DNA of 14,404 nucleotides, from assembly GCA_964528605.1 (NCBI GenBank), contig CAZGSV010000086.1, positions 1 to 14,404 of the forward strand, written 5' to 3'. Under the pieces are notes generated by a model. The model was not told where the DNA came from. It saw only the letters and a list, made by a program, of their open reading frames with translations, and searched no databases. The stretch's first letter is position 1, and every line of letters begins with the position of its first letter. Made by a program: the position numbers and the translations under genes. Positions 1-5,838 of the stretch are shown here, piece by piece. Source of the DNA: CAZGSV01 sp964528605 (lineage in GTDB: Bacteria > Armatimonadota > Zipacnadia > CAZGSV01).

Positions 1-119
1 CACACCGCAGCGTAACTCAAACCTTTAGGTTTGATGTCCTGTCCCTCGTGCGTCCGTGCGATCCCGTCCCGTTGGCACCCCCCTTGACGCCGCGGCCCGC
101 CGCTGGTGAACTTGACCCC

Positions 120-146
120 GGTGGTTCGACAGGCTCACCACAGGGA
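120..146. repeat. Short TTCGACAGGCTCA-type repeat ahead of the cupin gene
   Basis: This stretch contains TTCGACAGGCTCA flanked by GTGGT and ACCAC, which form a 5-bp stem. Similar TTCGACAGGCTCAG words are familiar to me as dispersed repeats in many bacterial genomes, but I could not check this copy against any collection. It ends immediately at the ribosome binding site of the cupin gene, so it lies in that gene's leader. Only one copy is seen in this window. Confidence 0.35.
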
Positions 147-158
147 GGCGATGCCCCG

Positions 159-494
159 ATGGAAAGAATCAACGCCAACGACCGCGACTACCGCCACGGC
201 GATTCCGGGCCCAAGTACCTCCACCGCGGCCCCAACCTCGAATGGGGCCTCATCCGCCTCAAGCCGGGCGACCGCCTGGGTGAGCACGGCCATCGCGAGG
301 TCGAGGAGATCTTCTACTTCCCCGAGGGTTCGCCTCTCATGGTGGTCAACGGTGTGGAGCACCGCGTGCGCCCCGGCGACGCCTTCCGCCTCGAGCCTGC
401 GGAGACGCACAACATCCTCAACGATAGCGAAGACGCGGTCCTTGTGGTCTTCATCAAGTCGCCCTTCCTCCCCGACGACAAGTACTCCCCGTAG
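159..494 (+). CDS. Small single-domain cupin, metal-binding
   Basis: This is a 111-residue single-domain cupin, a small beta-barrel of unknown substrate. The metal site appears complete: His43 and His45 with Glu49 or Glu50 in motif 1 (GEHGHREVEEIFYF), and His84 in motif 2 (PGDAFRLEPAETH). Small stand-alone cupins of this kind act as isomerases, dioxygenases or sugar/ligand-binding proteins, and the sequence does not decide between these. The ATG at 159 was chosen because GGAGG lies at 144-148 and homology-like sequence begins right there. An upstream in-frame ATG at 48 would add a low-complexity leader and is rejected. The gene stands alone and converges on the glycosylase gene. Its TAG stop (492-494) is part of a GTAGGGGCG palindromic repeat. 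Confidence 0.85.
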   Translation: MERINANDRDYRHGDSGPKYLHRGPNLEWGLIRLKPGDRLGEHGHREVEEIFYFPEGSPLMVVNGVEHRVRPGDAFRLEPAETHNILNDSEDAVLVVFIKSPFLPDDKYSP

Positions 495-597
495 GGGCGA
501 GGCGCCTGCCTCGCCCGCCGAAGTGGCGGAGACTTGACTCCGCCCGCGGCGGCGCCAGCCGCCGGGCCGTAGGGGCGGGCCCCCGTGCCCGCCCGCC
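491..597. repeat. Two GTAGGGGCG-headed palindromic repeats
   Basis: Unit one (491-519) starts GTAG and then forms a perfect 9-bp stem, GGGCGAGGC (495-503) with GCCTCGCCC (508-516), around a 4-base loop. Unit two (569-597) has the same GTAGGGGCG head with a GGGC/GCCC-rich body. Between them is a further GGCGG/CCGCC hairpin near 550-565. The first unit supplies the stop codon of the cupin gene. The region could also serve as a transcription end, but no T-run follows. Confidence 0.8.
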
Positions 598-623
598 TCT
601 TGCCCTGACCCGGGCCCCGACCT

Positions 624-681
624 GGGGACTGGCTCCAAATTGCGGGGGGTTGGGGGTGGCAGCAATTTGGTGCCTGTCCCC
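624..681. repeat. REP-like hairpin with GGGGAC ends
   Basis: The left arm GGGGACTGGCTCCAAATTGC (624-643) pairs with the right arm (662-681, ending GCCTGTCCCC) with only two mismatches in 20 bases, around an 18-base GC-rich loop. GGGGACAG-ended hairpins of this style are typical of REP sequences mobilised by IS200-like REP transposases; that link is family knowledge. The element sits between the convergent cupin and glycosylase genes, 15 bases past the glycosylase stop, so it may also act as a bidirectional transcription end. Confidence 0.75.
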
Positions 682-696
682 AAAACGCGCGCGACG

Positions 697-1218
697 CTAC
701 AACCCGGCCGCCCTCCTCAATTCCTTGACGCTCCTCAACGCCTCCTCCCACCTCACGTACGCCCACCGCAGCGCGAACACCCTCACCCCTGGCACCGGCT
801 CATCGGCGAGCGACCCCCACTCGCCCCTCAGACTCCGCCCCAACAACACCTCCAACGCTTTCTTGTACACGCCGCACACCACCCCCGGTTTGTATCGCTT
901 GATGATCTGGAGAGCCCTCTCGCGTCCGGCCGCCAACTCCTCCGGCTTCACGTCCGTTCCTCTCCTGGTCGCCCTCTTCACCAAATCCGTTATCCCCAAC
1001 CCGCACTCCACCAGGTACTCGTCGTGGTAGCGCCCCGGCCCCGGCTCCGGTATCAACCCGCCCTCAACCAACGACCTCCAAAACCTCCTTCCCAGTCTCC
1101 CCTGGTGATAGTGCCCAATCCTCACGCTCCCCGGCGCGGGGTTGATGCCCACGAACAAGACGCGGAGACGGGGCGCCACGATGTCGGGCAGGGAACGCTG
1201 CTCAACCTCTGTGGCCAC
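697..1218 (-). CDS. Mug/TDG-type mismatch-specific uracil-DNA glycosylase, divergent motif B
   Basis: This 173-residue protein is of the Mug/TDG class of uracil-DNA glycosylases, which remove uracil or thymine mispaired with G by flipping the base. Motif A is present as GINPAPGS (residues 24-31), including the Asn that activates water in the family (Asn26). Also visible are GHY followed by RRFWRSL (35-50), GLGITDLVKRAT (73-84), and a typical helix-strand part around 97-127. The family's second motif, usually like NPSG or PSTSPAN near the C-terminus, is replaced by FALRWAYVRW (148-157). Shifting frame there does not recover it. The start is GTG at 1218, with AGGA about 6-9 bases upstream. It is the last of three minus-strand genes, 115 bases after the membrane protein, and the gap holds repeats. 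Enzyme activity is uncertain. Confidence 0.8.
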   Translation of the reverse strand: MATEVEQRSLPDIVAPRLRVLFVGINPAPGSVRIGHYHQGRLGRRFWRSLVEGGLIPEPGPGRYHDEYLVECGLGITDLVKRATRRGTDVKPEELAAGRERALQIIKRYKPGVVCGVYKKALEVLLGRSLRGEWGSLADEPVPGVRVFALRWAYVRWEEALRSVKELRRAAGL

Positions 1219-1284
1219 GAGTTCCTACCCCTCTTCAGACGAACGGCAGCGCCCGGGCTTCACCCGCAATGTCGCGCGGAGATG

Positions 1285-1345
1285 TACCGCCCGGACTCCG
1301 TGCCGGGCGTTCCTCGTCGTTAGGGCCGGGGCTTCAGCCCTGGCC
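1285..1345. repeat. Two GC-rich hairpins between the glycosylase and membrane-protein genes
   Basis: The first hairpin is CGCCCGG (1288-1294) with CCGGGCG (1303-1309) around an 8-base loop. It resembles the GTAGCGTCCGG palindromes found elsewhere in the window. The second is GGCCGGGGC (1324-1332) with GCCCTGGCC (1337-1345) around a 4-base loop. On the minus strand the loop of the second hairpin contains the TGA stop of the membrane-protein gene. It could terminate transcription, but no T-run follows. Confidence 0.65.
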
Positions 1346-2095
1346 GTGGAGCCTGACCACGCGCGGTGGACGGCCCTGCTCCGGGCGAGGCACTTCTAGG
1401 AGAAAGGTGGCGGCCCCGCTCGGCAACTCCCTGGCCTCGCCCCACTCAGGCAGATCCAGCGCGCAATAGCGGGAGTGTACCCAACCGCGTACAACTGTCC
1501 GTCCCTGATCGGACTCCGCGACTGCCGCTACCTCGTACCACCTGTTGTTGCCGCCGTTCTCCGGGTCGCGTCCGAGCTCAGGCTGCTTCCCCGCACGCGT
1601 GCCGAGTACGAGAACGGGAGCGGGGGCGCCTACGCCCGATTCCAGACCCTTTGCTGGGTTGCTGCACTCGCCTGACCTATCGTCCGCGTCGGACATCTGG
1701 GGACAGTCGCGGACCCAGACTCGTCCCCCTCGTTGTTCCTTGGTGAGGACCCACCCCGCGTACGGCGTGCTGGCCTGCCGGTCTCCTCCAGCGCGAGTAG
1801 ACGCCACCGGAGCCAGGACCCTCGGGGGCGGTGGGGCGGGCTTGACCTTGGCAAGCCCGACCACCCAAGCCAGGCACGTAACGGTGCTGACCACAAGACC
1901 CACGGCGGTCCACTGGCGGAGCCTGCCCTGGCGCATCCGGCGGTCGGAGACTGCCTCGCCGACCCACGGCACCACCAAGAGCACCCACAGCCCAACGGCC
2001 GCCCAAAGGGCAGACACTGGGAGCCAGTCACGCAGAGCTGGGAGAAGAACAACGATGAGCAGTCCCGCGACCACGCCCGCCACCAGGTTTGACAT
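1334..2095 (-). CDS. Three-helix membrane protein with C-terminal SH3-like domain
   Basis: I do not recognise a named family. The 253-residue protein has three predicted membrane helices at about residues 4-22, 28-47 and 62-82. A proline-rich stretch follows (PAPPPPR, about 86-92), and then a soluble domain. Residues 125-212 look like a bacterial SH3 fold: RVWVRDCP at the start, RWYEVAAV in the middle and GWVHSRYC at the end. Three cysteines (131, 144, 211) could form disulfides if this part faces outward. The ATG at 2095 was chosen because the first helix begins there; the ribosome site (GAGAG) is weak, and an in-frame ATG at 2176 has none. It lies 120 bases downstream of the TIR-like gene on the same strand with no clear promoter between, so co-transcription is plausible. 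The TGA stop lies in a repeat hairpin. Confidence 0.7.
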   Translation of the reverse strand: MSNLVAGVVAGLLIVVLLPALRDWLPVSALWAAVGLWVLLVVPWVGEAVSDRRMRQGRLRQWTAVGLVVSTVTCLAWVVGLAKVKPAPPPPRVLAPVASTRAGGDRQASTPYAGWVLTKEQRGGRVWVRDCPQMSDADDRSGECSNPAKGLESGVGAPAPVLVLGTRAGKQPELGRDPENGGNNRWYEVAAVAESDQGRTVVRGWVHSRYCALDLPEWGEARELPSGAATFLLEVPRPEQGRPPRVVRLHGQG

Positions 2096-2215
2096 CAGGT
2101 CTCTCGTAGAGCTTCCCCCCTTCGCATATGGTAGGCGGAGTTGAATTCCCTGGCGCGGCGTAGACCGGGTTCGCATGTCAAGTCGCCGCGGGCCGCGTCC
2201 ACAGCCCTGGTGAGG

Positions 2216-3256
2216 CTAGGCTGGCATTACCTGAAGGAAGCCCAGGGCAATGAGCTCCTTGATGATGTCGACCGCCTTGGCCTCCAGCTGGCCCGGGACG
2301 AAGGAAATGTAGCCCAGGTCACGAAAGTTGGTGGGCAGCTCGATGCCTTCTTGCTTGAGAATGACGATCTTATTGCCGTACAGAAAGCTCGCGGCCCCGA
2401 GCTCGTGTATGACGTTCTGGCTGGGCCGCAAAACCTTGTTGCCCTGTAGGTCCTGCAATTCCTCGTCCGCCGTGAAGATCACTATAGCCGCGCTGCACTG
2501 CTCCATAGTCTGGCGTACTTTCTGCGATATCGGACGTCCGACGTTGGGCTCTTCCTCAGCGACCAGGAACGGGACCTTGAACTGTCTCAGCACCTTCTCT
2601 ATCGCCTGAAGGGGCCCCTTGTCCTTCCCGTGGGCGATGAATATCGCCTTGGGCCTGGGCAACTCACGGTCTGGGGGCTGCTCCGGGGGAGGCTGCTCCC
2701 CGGGTGGCTCTTCCCCTGGCAGCGGTTCCAGGGTCGGTCCGGCCTGCACGAAGCCGCCCAGGGCCTCTGAGTCCAGGTCAAGCCGGGCGACGCTCTTACG
2801 ACCCGGCCTCTTTCGGCTGCCGAGCCCGCAGGCGTCTGCAAGCTCGAAGAGGACCGCCGCGTTGTGCATGAGAGTCTGGTCCTTAGCCTCCCCTACTTCC
2901 TCCTTGCTGTGCTCATGCCAGCGCGCTGCGACCTCTGCCGCCGTGATGCAGTCCTTCTGTTGGTGGTGAGCCCACTCGAGGATGGTCCGGTAGCCGGCAG
3001 TCTCGGTGAGTATCTCGCGCAATACGGCCTGCTTGGCGCCCGCCGCGTACTGTCTGCCGCGTTCCGTGATTCGCATCTTGCCCCCCTCGCGAGTGATTAG
3101 CTTCCAACTTTCAAGCGCCGACAACTTGCGGCCGTCCAGATGCCTCTTGTCGACCACTTTTGCTGCTTCCTTGAGCGGGACGCCCGTGGGCTTGGGGGTC
3201 AAGTACTTGAGAATCACGTCCACGTCCTCGATGGTGACCAGCACGGGCAGCGGCAT
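2216..3256 (-). CDS. Winged-helix protein with C-terminal TIR-like (PF10137-type) domain
   Basis: This 346-residue protein has three parts. Residues 1-90 look like a winged helix (ALESWKLITREGGKMRITERGRQY) and 90-165 are helical with LFELADACGL, together resembling DUF5343-like DNA-binding regions. Residues 175-202 form a Pro/Glu-rich linker. Residues 203-340 match the TIR-like nucleotide-binding domain of predicted defence effectors: IFIAHGKDKG (205-214), AAIVIFTADEE (256-266), QNVIHELG (280-287) and EGIELP (303-308). Glu285 is the likely catalytic residue by analogy with TIR NAD-cleaving enzymes; NADase activity is inference. Start: ATG at 3256 with GGGGGAG about 7 bases upstream and a near-consensus promoter before it. 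No cyclase gene of CBASS or Pycsar type lies in the window. The next gene downstream is the membrane protein, a possible partner. Confidence 0.82.
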   Translation of the reverse strand: MPLPVLVTIEDVDVILKYLTPKPTGVPLKEAAKVVDKRHLDGRKLSALESWKLITREGGKMRITERGRQYAAGAKQAVLREILTETAGYRTILEWAHHQQKDCITAAEVAARWHEHSKEEVGEAKDQTLMHNAAVLFELADACGLGSRKRPGRKSVARLDLDSEALGGFVQAGPTLEPLPGEEPPGEQPPPEQPPDRELPRPKAIFIAHGKDKGPLQAIEKVLRQFKVPFLVAEEEPNVGRPISQKVRQTMEQCSAAIVIFTADEELQDLQGNKVLRPSQNVIHELGAASFLYGNKIVILKQEGIELPTNFRDLGYISFVPGQLEAKAVDIIKELIALGFLQVMPA

Positions 3257-3282
3257 AAGGATCTCCCCCTTCTACAAATCTC

Positions 3283-3311
3283 ATTTTACGGCTGCCCAGA
3301 GTCGTTGTCAA
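3283..3311 (-). promoter_or_regulatory. Sigma-70 type promoter of the TIR-like gene
   Basis: On the minus strand a perfect -35 box TTGACA (3311-3306) is followed by exactly 17 bases and TAAAAT (3288-3283), which matches the -10 consensus at five of six positions. Transcription would start near 3276, leaving a leader of about 20 bases that contains the GGGGGAG ribosome site. It is the best promoter match I saw in the window. Confidence 0.75.
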
Positions 3312-3468
3312 TGACATCCGCCGCGTCTATTTCGAGTGTTGTGGAGGGGGGTGCGGCCTTGCCGCCATGCAGGAAGCGGGCAGCTGGAGTTAGGCGTGGA
3401 AAACGTGAGTGTGACGGGCCGCGCACAAGCTGGCCGCCGCACTGGGGAACCGTGACGGCCCCCCTCAC

Positions 3469-3612
3469 TCACGCCTGTTTCAAGTCAAGCGCGTTTTCGC
3501 GCACCTTGCGCATTGCCTCGAGGATGAGGTCCATGTCGGAGAGGGGGCCGAGGAAGAGGGCGTGAGGCATTGAACAGGCCTGCTCCTTCCACACGCGTTC
3601 GGCCTCGGGGCA
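3469..3612 (-). pseudogene. Relic: C-terminal 47 codons of a second DegT-family aminotransferase
   Basis: Read on the minus strand, this piece encodes CPEAERVWKEQACSM and onward to a TGA stop. Over 44 aligned positions it matches the last 44 residues of the neighbouring aminotransferase at 34 (77 percent). It lacks everything upstream: homology stops at the CPEAERV motif, where GTAGCGTCCGG palindromes begin. It therefore cannot fold as an enzyme. The divergence suggests it came from a paralogous tandem copy that was mostly deleted, rather than from a recent partial duplication. No start or ribosome site is apparent. The stretch 3300-3468 between it and the TIR-like promoter shows no gene. Confidence 0.8.
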
Positions 3613-3625
3613 AGAGGCGTCTGGT

Positions 3626-3834
3626 GTAGCGTCCGGCTTTATCCCGGACGCCAACGGGGCCGGATCTGGGGATGAACGCCGACGGTACATAGGGCCACGT
3701 CCGGCGTAAAGCCGGACGCTACCGAGGGTGTTGTAGCAACGGGGCGGGACGTCGGGGGTAAACCCGGACGTTATCGTAGGGGCGACTCGGTGAGTCGCCC
3801 ACATCGCAACAGGGCGTATGCAATACGCCCCTAC
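3626..3834. repeat. Cluster of GTAGCGTCCGG and GTAGGGGCG palindromes
   Basis: Five units lie between the aminotransferase and its relic. Unit one is GTAG plus CGTCCGG/CCGGACG (3626-3650). Unit two is an inverted copy with CGTCCGGC (3698-3705), GCCGGACG (3711-3718) and CTAC (to 3722). Unit three is an imperfect ACGTCGGGG/CCCGGACGT copy (about 3749-3771). Unit four is GTAGGGGCGACTC/GAGTCGCCC (3776-3800). Unit five is an inverted GTAGGGGCG unit with GGGCGTAT/ATACGCCC arms (about 3812-3834). The last unit supplies the TAG stop of the aminotransferase gene (3831-3833 on the minus strand). Confidence 0.85.
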
Positions 3835-5093
3835 ATCAACCCCGCCGCGTTCGCGCGCACTTTGCGCATCGCCTCGAGAATCAGGTCCATATCCTCCTGC
3901 GGGCCGAGGAACATCGAATGCGACATGGCGCAGGCGTGCTCCTTCCAGACGCGTTCGGCTTCGGGGCAATGGACTTTCGTGTAGTCCACCGGCTCGCCGT
4001 GGAACGGGCACGAGATCGGACAGCCGGTGCGCCCAAAGTTCATGTTCTGGAACAGCGGATTCAGGTAGATCGGCTGGCCGTGCGCGCCCACTCCGCACGG
4101 CACGCCCTCCGCGCGCAGCGCCTCCAGGAACCTGTCCCGCGACACGCCCTCGAACTCCTCGGAGCGGAAGTGGAAGTTCCAGTAGTAGAAGCCCCAGCGG
4201 GTCACCCGGGAGTCGCGAGCAATCGGCTCCACCCCCGGTATCTCCTTCATCCCCTCGGCCAGCCGCTTGATGTTGCGCTCGCGCGTCTCCGTCTGCTCGT
4301 CCAGCCGGGCCAACTGGCAAAGCGCGATGGCTCCTTGCCACTCCGTCATGCGCAAGTTCGAGGCCACACGGTGGAACTCGTAGAACGGCCGCCCGGAGAT
4401 GCGCCCGATGTGATGGAACGAGTACGCCTTCTCCGCCAACTCGTCGTCATTCGTGAGCACGATGCCGCCCTCGCCGCAGGTGAGCGTCTTGCCCATCTGG
4501 AGCGAGAAGCCGCCGATGTGTCCGATGGCGCCTACGCGGCGGCCCTTCCATTCCGAGCCGTGCGCGTGGGCGCAGTCCTCGATGATCATCAGCCCGTGCT
4601 TCTCCGCGATGGCCATTATGCGATCCATGTCGCACGGATAGCCGCCGTTATGCACGGGCATCATCGCGCGCGTCTTGGGCGTGATGGCGGCCTCAATCGC
4701 CTCCGGGCTGATGTTGTAGGTCTCGGGGTCAATGTCCACGATGATCGGCGTGCCGTTGACGAGTGCGACCGCATCGGCCGAGGCCACGAAGGTGAGCGCC
4801 GGCACAATCACCTCGTCCCCCGCCTCCACGCCCGCGGTCTTCAGCGCGCACTCGAGCGCCTGCGTGCCGTTGGTCACGGCGATCCCGTGCTTGGCGTGCT
4901 GGTATTTGGCGAAGGTGTCCTCGAAGCGGCCGACCCATGATTCCTCTGCCTTCTCGTAGGACCCACGCCACCATTTCCCGCTCTCCAACACCTGTTGGAT
5001 CGCCTTCTGCTCTTCTTCGCCGAAGATGGGCCAGACTTTGCCGAGGGGTTTCTTGACAACCGGTTCGCCGCCGTTGATCGCCATTTTGGCCAT
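3831..5093 (-). CDS. DegT/DnrJ/EryC1/StrS-family PLP-dependent aminotransferase
   Basis: This 420-residue protein is a sugar aminotransferase-type, PLP-dependent fold-type I enzyme (AHBA synthase/DegT family). These enzymes typically move an amino group onto a keto sugar for cell-surface glycans or secondary metabolites. Family landmarks are in order: NGTQALECAL (75-84, cofactor phosphate), PALTFVASADA (98-108), IIEDCAHAHGS (170-180; Asp173 contacts the pyridine ring), and GGFSLQMGKTLTCGEGG (194-210; Lys202 is the probable PLP Schiff-base lysine). The C-terminal half is full length. Start: ATG at 5093 with GAGGTG about 8 bases before it; the longer in-frame start at 5330 runs through repeats and is rejected. 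The substrate is unknown. It is divergent from the sugar isomerase gene and followed by a relic of a paralogue. Its TAG stop lies inside a palindromic repeat. Confidence 0.9.
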   Translation of the reverse strand: MAKMAINGGEPVVKKPLGKVWPIFGEEEQKAIQQVLESGKWWRGSYEKAEESWVGRFEDTFAKYQHAKHGIAVTNGTQALECALKTAGVEAGDEVIVPALTFVASADAVALVNGTPIIVDIDPETYNISPEAIEAAITPKTRAMMPVHNGGYPCDMDRIMAIAEKHGLMIIEDCAHAHGSEWKGRRVGAIGHIGGFSLQMGKTLTCGEGGIVLTNDDELAEKAYSFHHIGRISGRPFYEFHRVASNLRMTEWQGAIALCQLARLDEQTETRERNIKRLAEGMKEIPGVEPIARDSRVTRWGFYYWNFHFRSEEFEGVSRDRFLEALRAEGVPCGVGAHGQPIYLNPLFQNMNFGRTGCPISCPFHGEPVDYTKVHCPEAERVWKEHACAMSHSMFLGPQEDMDLILEAMRKVRANAAGLM

Positions 5094-5192
5094 GTTGGTC
5101 ACCTCACCGTTGGAGGGGATGGAACCCCGTTGCGGGTAGGAAACACGTATCGGGGCGTGTTGTCCAGCGCAGGCGTGCCGGGCGGCGCCTCC

Positions 5193-5220
5193 GTAGGGGC
5201 GTATGGACATACGCCCGTAC
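5193..5220. repeat. GTAGGGGCG palindrome upstream of the aminotransferase
   Basis: GTAGGGGCG (5193-5201) continues into GGGCGTATG, then GA, then CATACGCCC and GTAC. The stem is the same TATG/CATA type as the inverted unit near 3812-3834. It lies about 100 bases upstream of the aminotransferase start. Confidence 0.75.
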
Positions 5221-5253
5221 AGGGGCACCCTCCTTCGGCCGGCGAGGGGAGGT

Positions 5254-5334
5254 GAAAATGGGGACAGTAACCGTTTCCCCCGGACCAGGGAGTGACCGGC
5301 ACGGGTGCGGACAATGGTCGCTGTCCCCATTTTC
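5254..5334. repeat. REP-like hairpin, GAAAATGGGGACAG arms
   Basis: The left arm begins GAAAATGGGGACAGTAACC (5254-5272) and the right arm ends GCTGTCCCCATTTTC (5320-5334). The arms agree at about 20 of 23 positions and enclose roughly 30 bases. The right arm with its flank (5300-5337) recurs almost unchanged at 5712-5748. The style matches the GGGGACAG family seen at 624-681 and 5596-5677. Confidence 0.8.
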
Positions 5335-5382
5335 GCCAGGCGGCCGTCCCCTGCGCTCGGCGCAACGAGGCGTGCCAGTTGC

Positions 5383-5574
5383 GTAGGGGCGGGCCCCTGC
5401 GTTTACCCGCCGAAGGAGGGCCCGCTCTCGTAGAGGCGAGGCGGGCGCCTCGCCCAGTGGAAAACGGCGCGATCCTTTCCTAGGGGCGAGCCGCCTGGCT
5501 CGCCCGCCGTAGGAGGGGCTGCCCGTAGTCGTGGCCCGGGCCCCAGGCGGGGCGACTCACCGAGTCGCCCCTAC
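5383..5574. repeat. Cluster of four GTAGGGGCG-type palindromes
   Basis: Units are GTAGGGGCGGGCCC at 5383, the variant GTAGAGGCGAGGCG at 5430 with CCTCGCCC, CTAGGGGCGAGCC at 5480 with GGCTCGCCC, and an inverted unit ending CGCCCCTAC at 5574 with GGCGACTC/GAGTCGCC arms. The last one is, on the opposite strand, the same sequence as the unit at 3776. There is no convincing gene between 5094 and 5838; this 745-base gap is almost entirely repeats. Confidence 0.8.
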
Positions 5575-5595
5575 GTGAGGGCAGGCAGGGGAGGG

Positions 5596-5677
5596 GGAAA
5601 TGGGGACAGCAACCATTTTCCGCTGGCTGATCGGCCAGTCAACGCTTCACAGGAAAATGGTTACAGTCCCCATTTCC
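5596..5677. repeat. REP-like hairpin, best-paired copy
   Basis: The left arm (5596-5621), GGAAATGGGGACAGCAACC followed by ATTTTCC, pairs with the right arm (5652-5677) with two mismatches in 26 bases. The loop is 30 bases. This is the most complete of the GGGGACAG hairpins in the window. Confidence 0.85.
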
Positions 5678-5711
5678 CAGCCCGCTTTCCCCCTGGCTAG
5701 GGCGTGGCACA

Positions 5712-5748
5712 CACGGGTGCGGACAATGGTTACTGTCCCCATTTTCGC
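5712..5748. repeat. Solitary arm of the REP-like element
   Basis: This 37-base stretch, starting CACGGGTGCGGACAATGG and ending CTGTCCCCATTTTCGCC, nearly repeats 5300-5337 including the non-palindromic CACGGGTGCGG flank. No matching left arm lies directly upstream, although the left arms at 5254 or 5596 could pair with it over a distance. It looks like a half copy left after rearrangement. Confidence 0.75.
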
Positions 5749-5838
5749 CTGGGGGGCGGCTCCTACGGCACCCTCGCGCGATTCCGCCAGATGGCGTATA
5801 CATGACCAACCGACTTACTACTCTCTAGGAGGTTTCGC

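Noticed and set aside
18..33. CAAACC/GGTTTG hairpin at the left edge
   Set aside because: The stem is six or seven base pairs, there is no T-run, and the context outside the window is missing, so no role can be supported.
48..158. An upstream start for the cupin gene at 48
   Set aside because: The 37 extra residues are Pro/Gly-rich, pass through a TTCGACAGGCTCA repeat and have no ribosome site, whereas 159 has GGAGG.
2176..2181. TTGACA on the minus strand ahead of the membrane-protein gene as a promoter
   Set aside because: No -10-like hexamer lies 15-19 bases downstream; the region there is GCGC-rich.
3613..4341. A 290-codon minus-strand frame joining the aminotransferase relic to a frame inside the aminotransferase gene
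   Set aside because: The upstream part is an out-of-frame reading of the real aminotransferase and then of repeats. Only the last 47 codons show homology.
3918..4940. A 340-codon plus-strand open frame opposite the aminotransferase
   Set aside because: It is antisense to a gene with clear PLP-enzyme motifs. Its own translation is Arg/His/Leu-rich without a recognisable fold.
3831..5330. A longer start for the aminotransferase at 5330
   Set aside because: The extra 79 residues translate palindromic repeats, and the ATG at 5093 has a good ribosome site and matches the family start.
5193..5748. Possible CRISPR array
   Set aside because: Repeat units differ in length, sequence and orientation, and spacing is irregular. 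There are no unique spacers of constant length and no cas genes.
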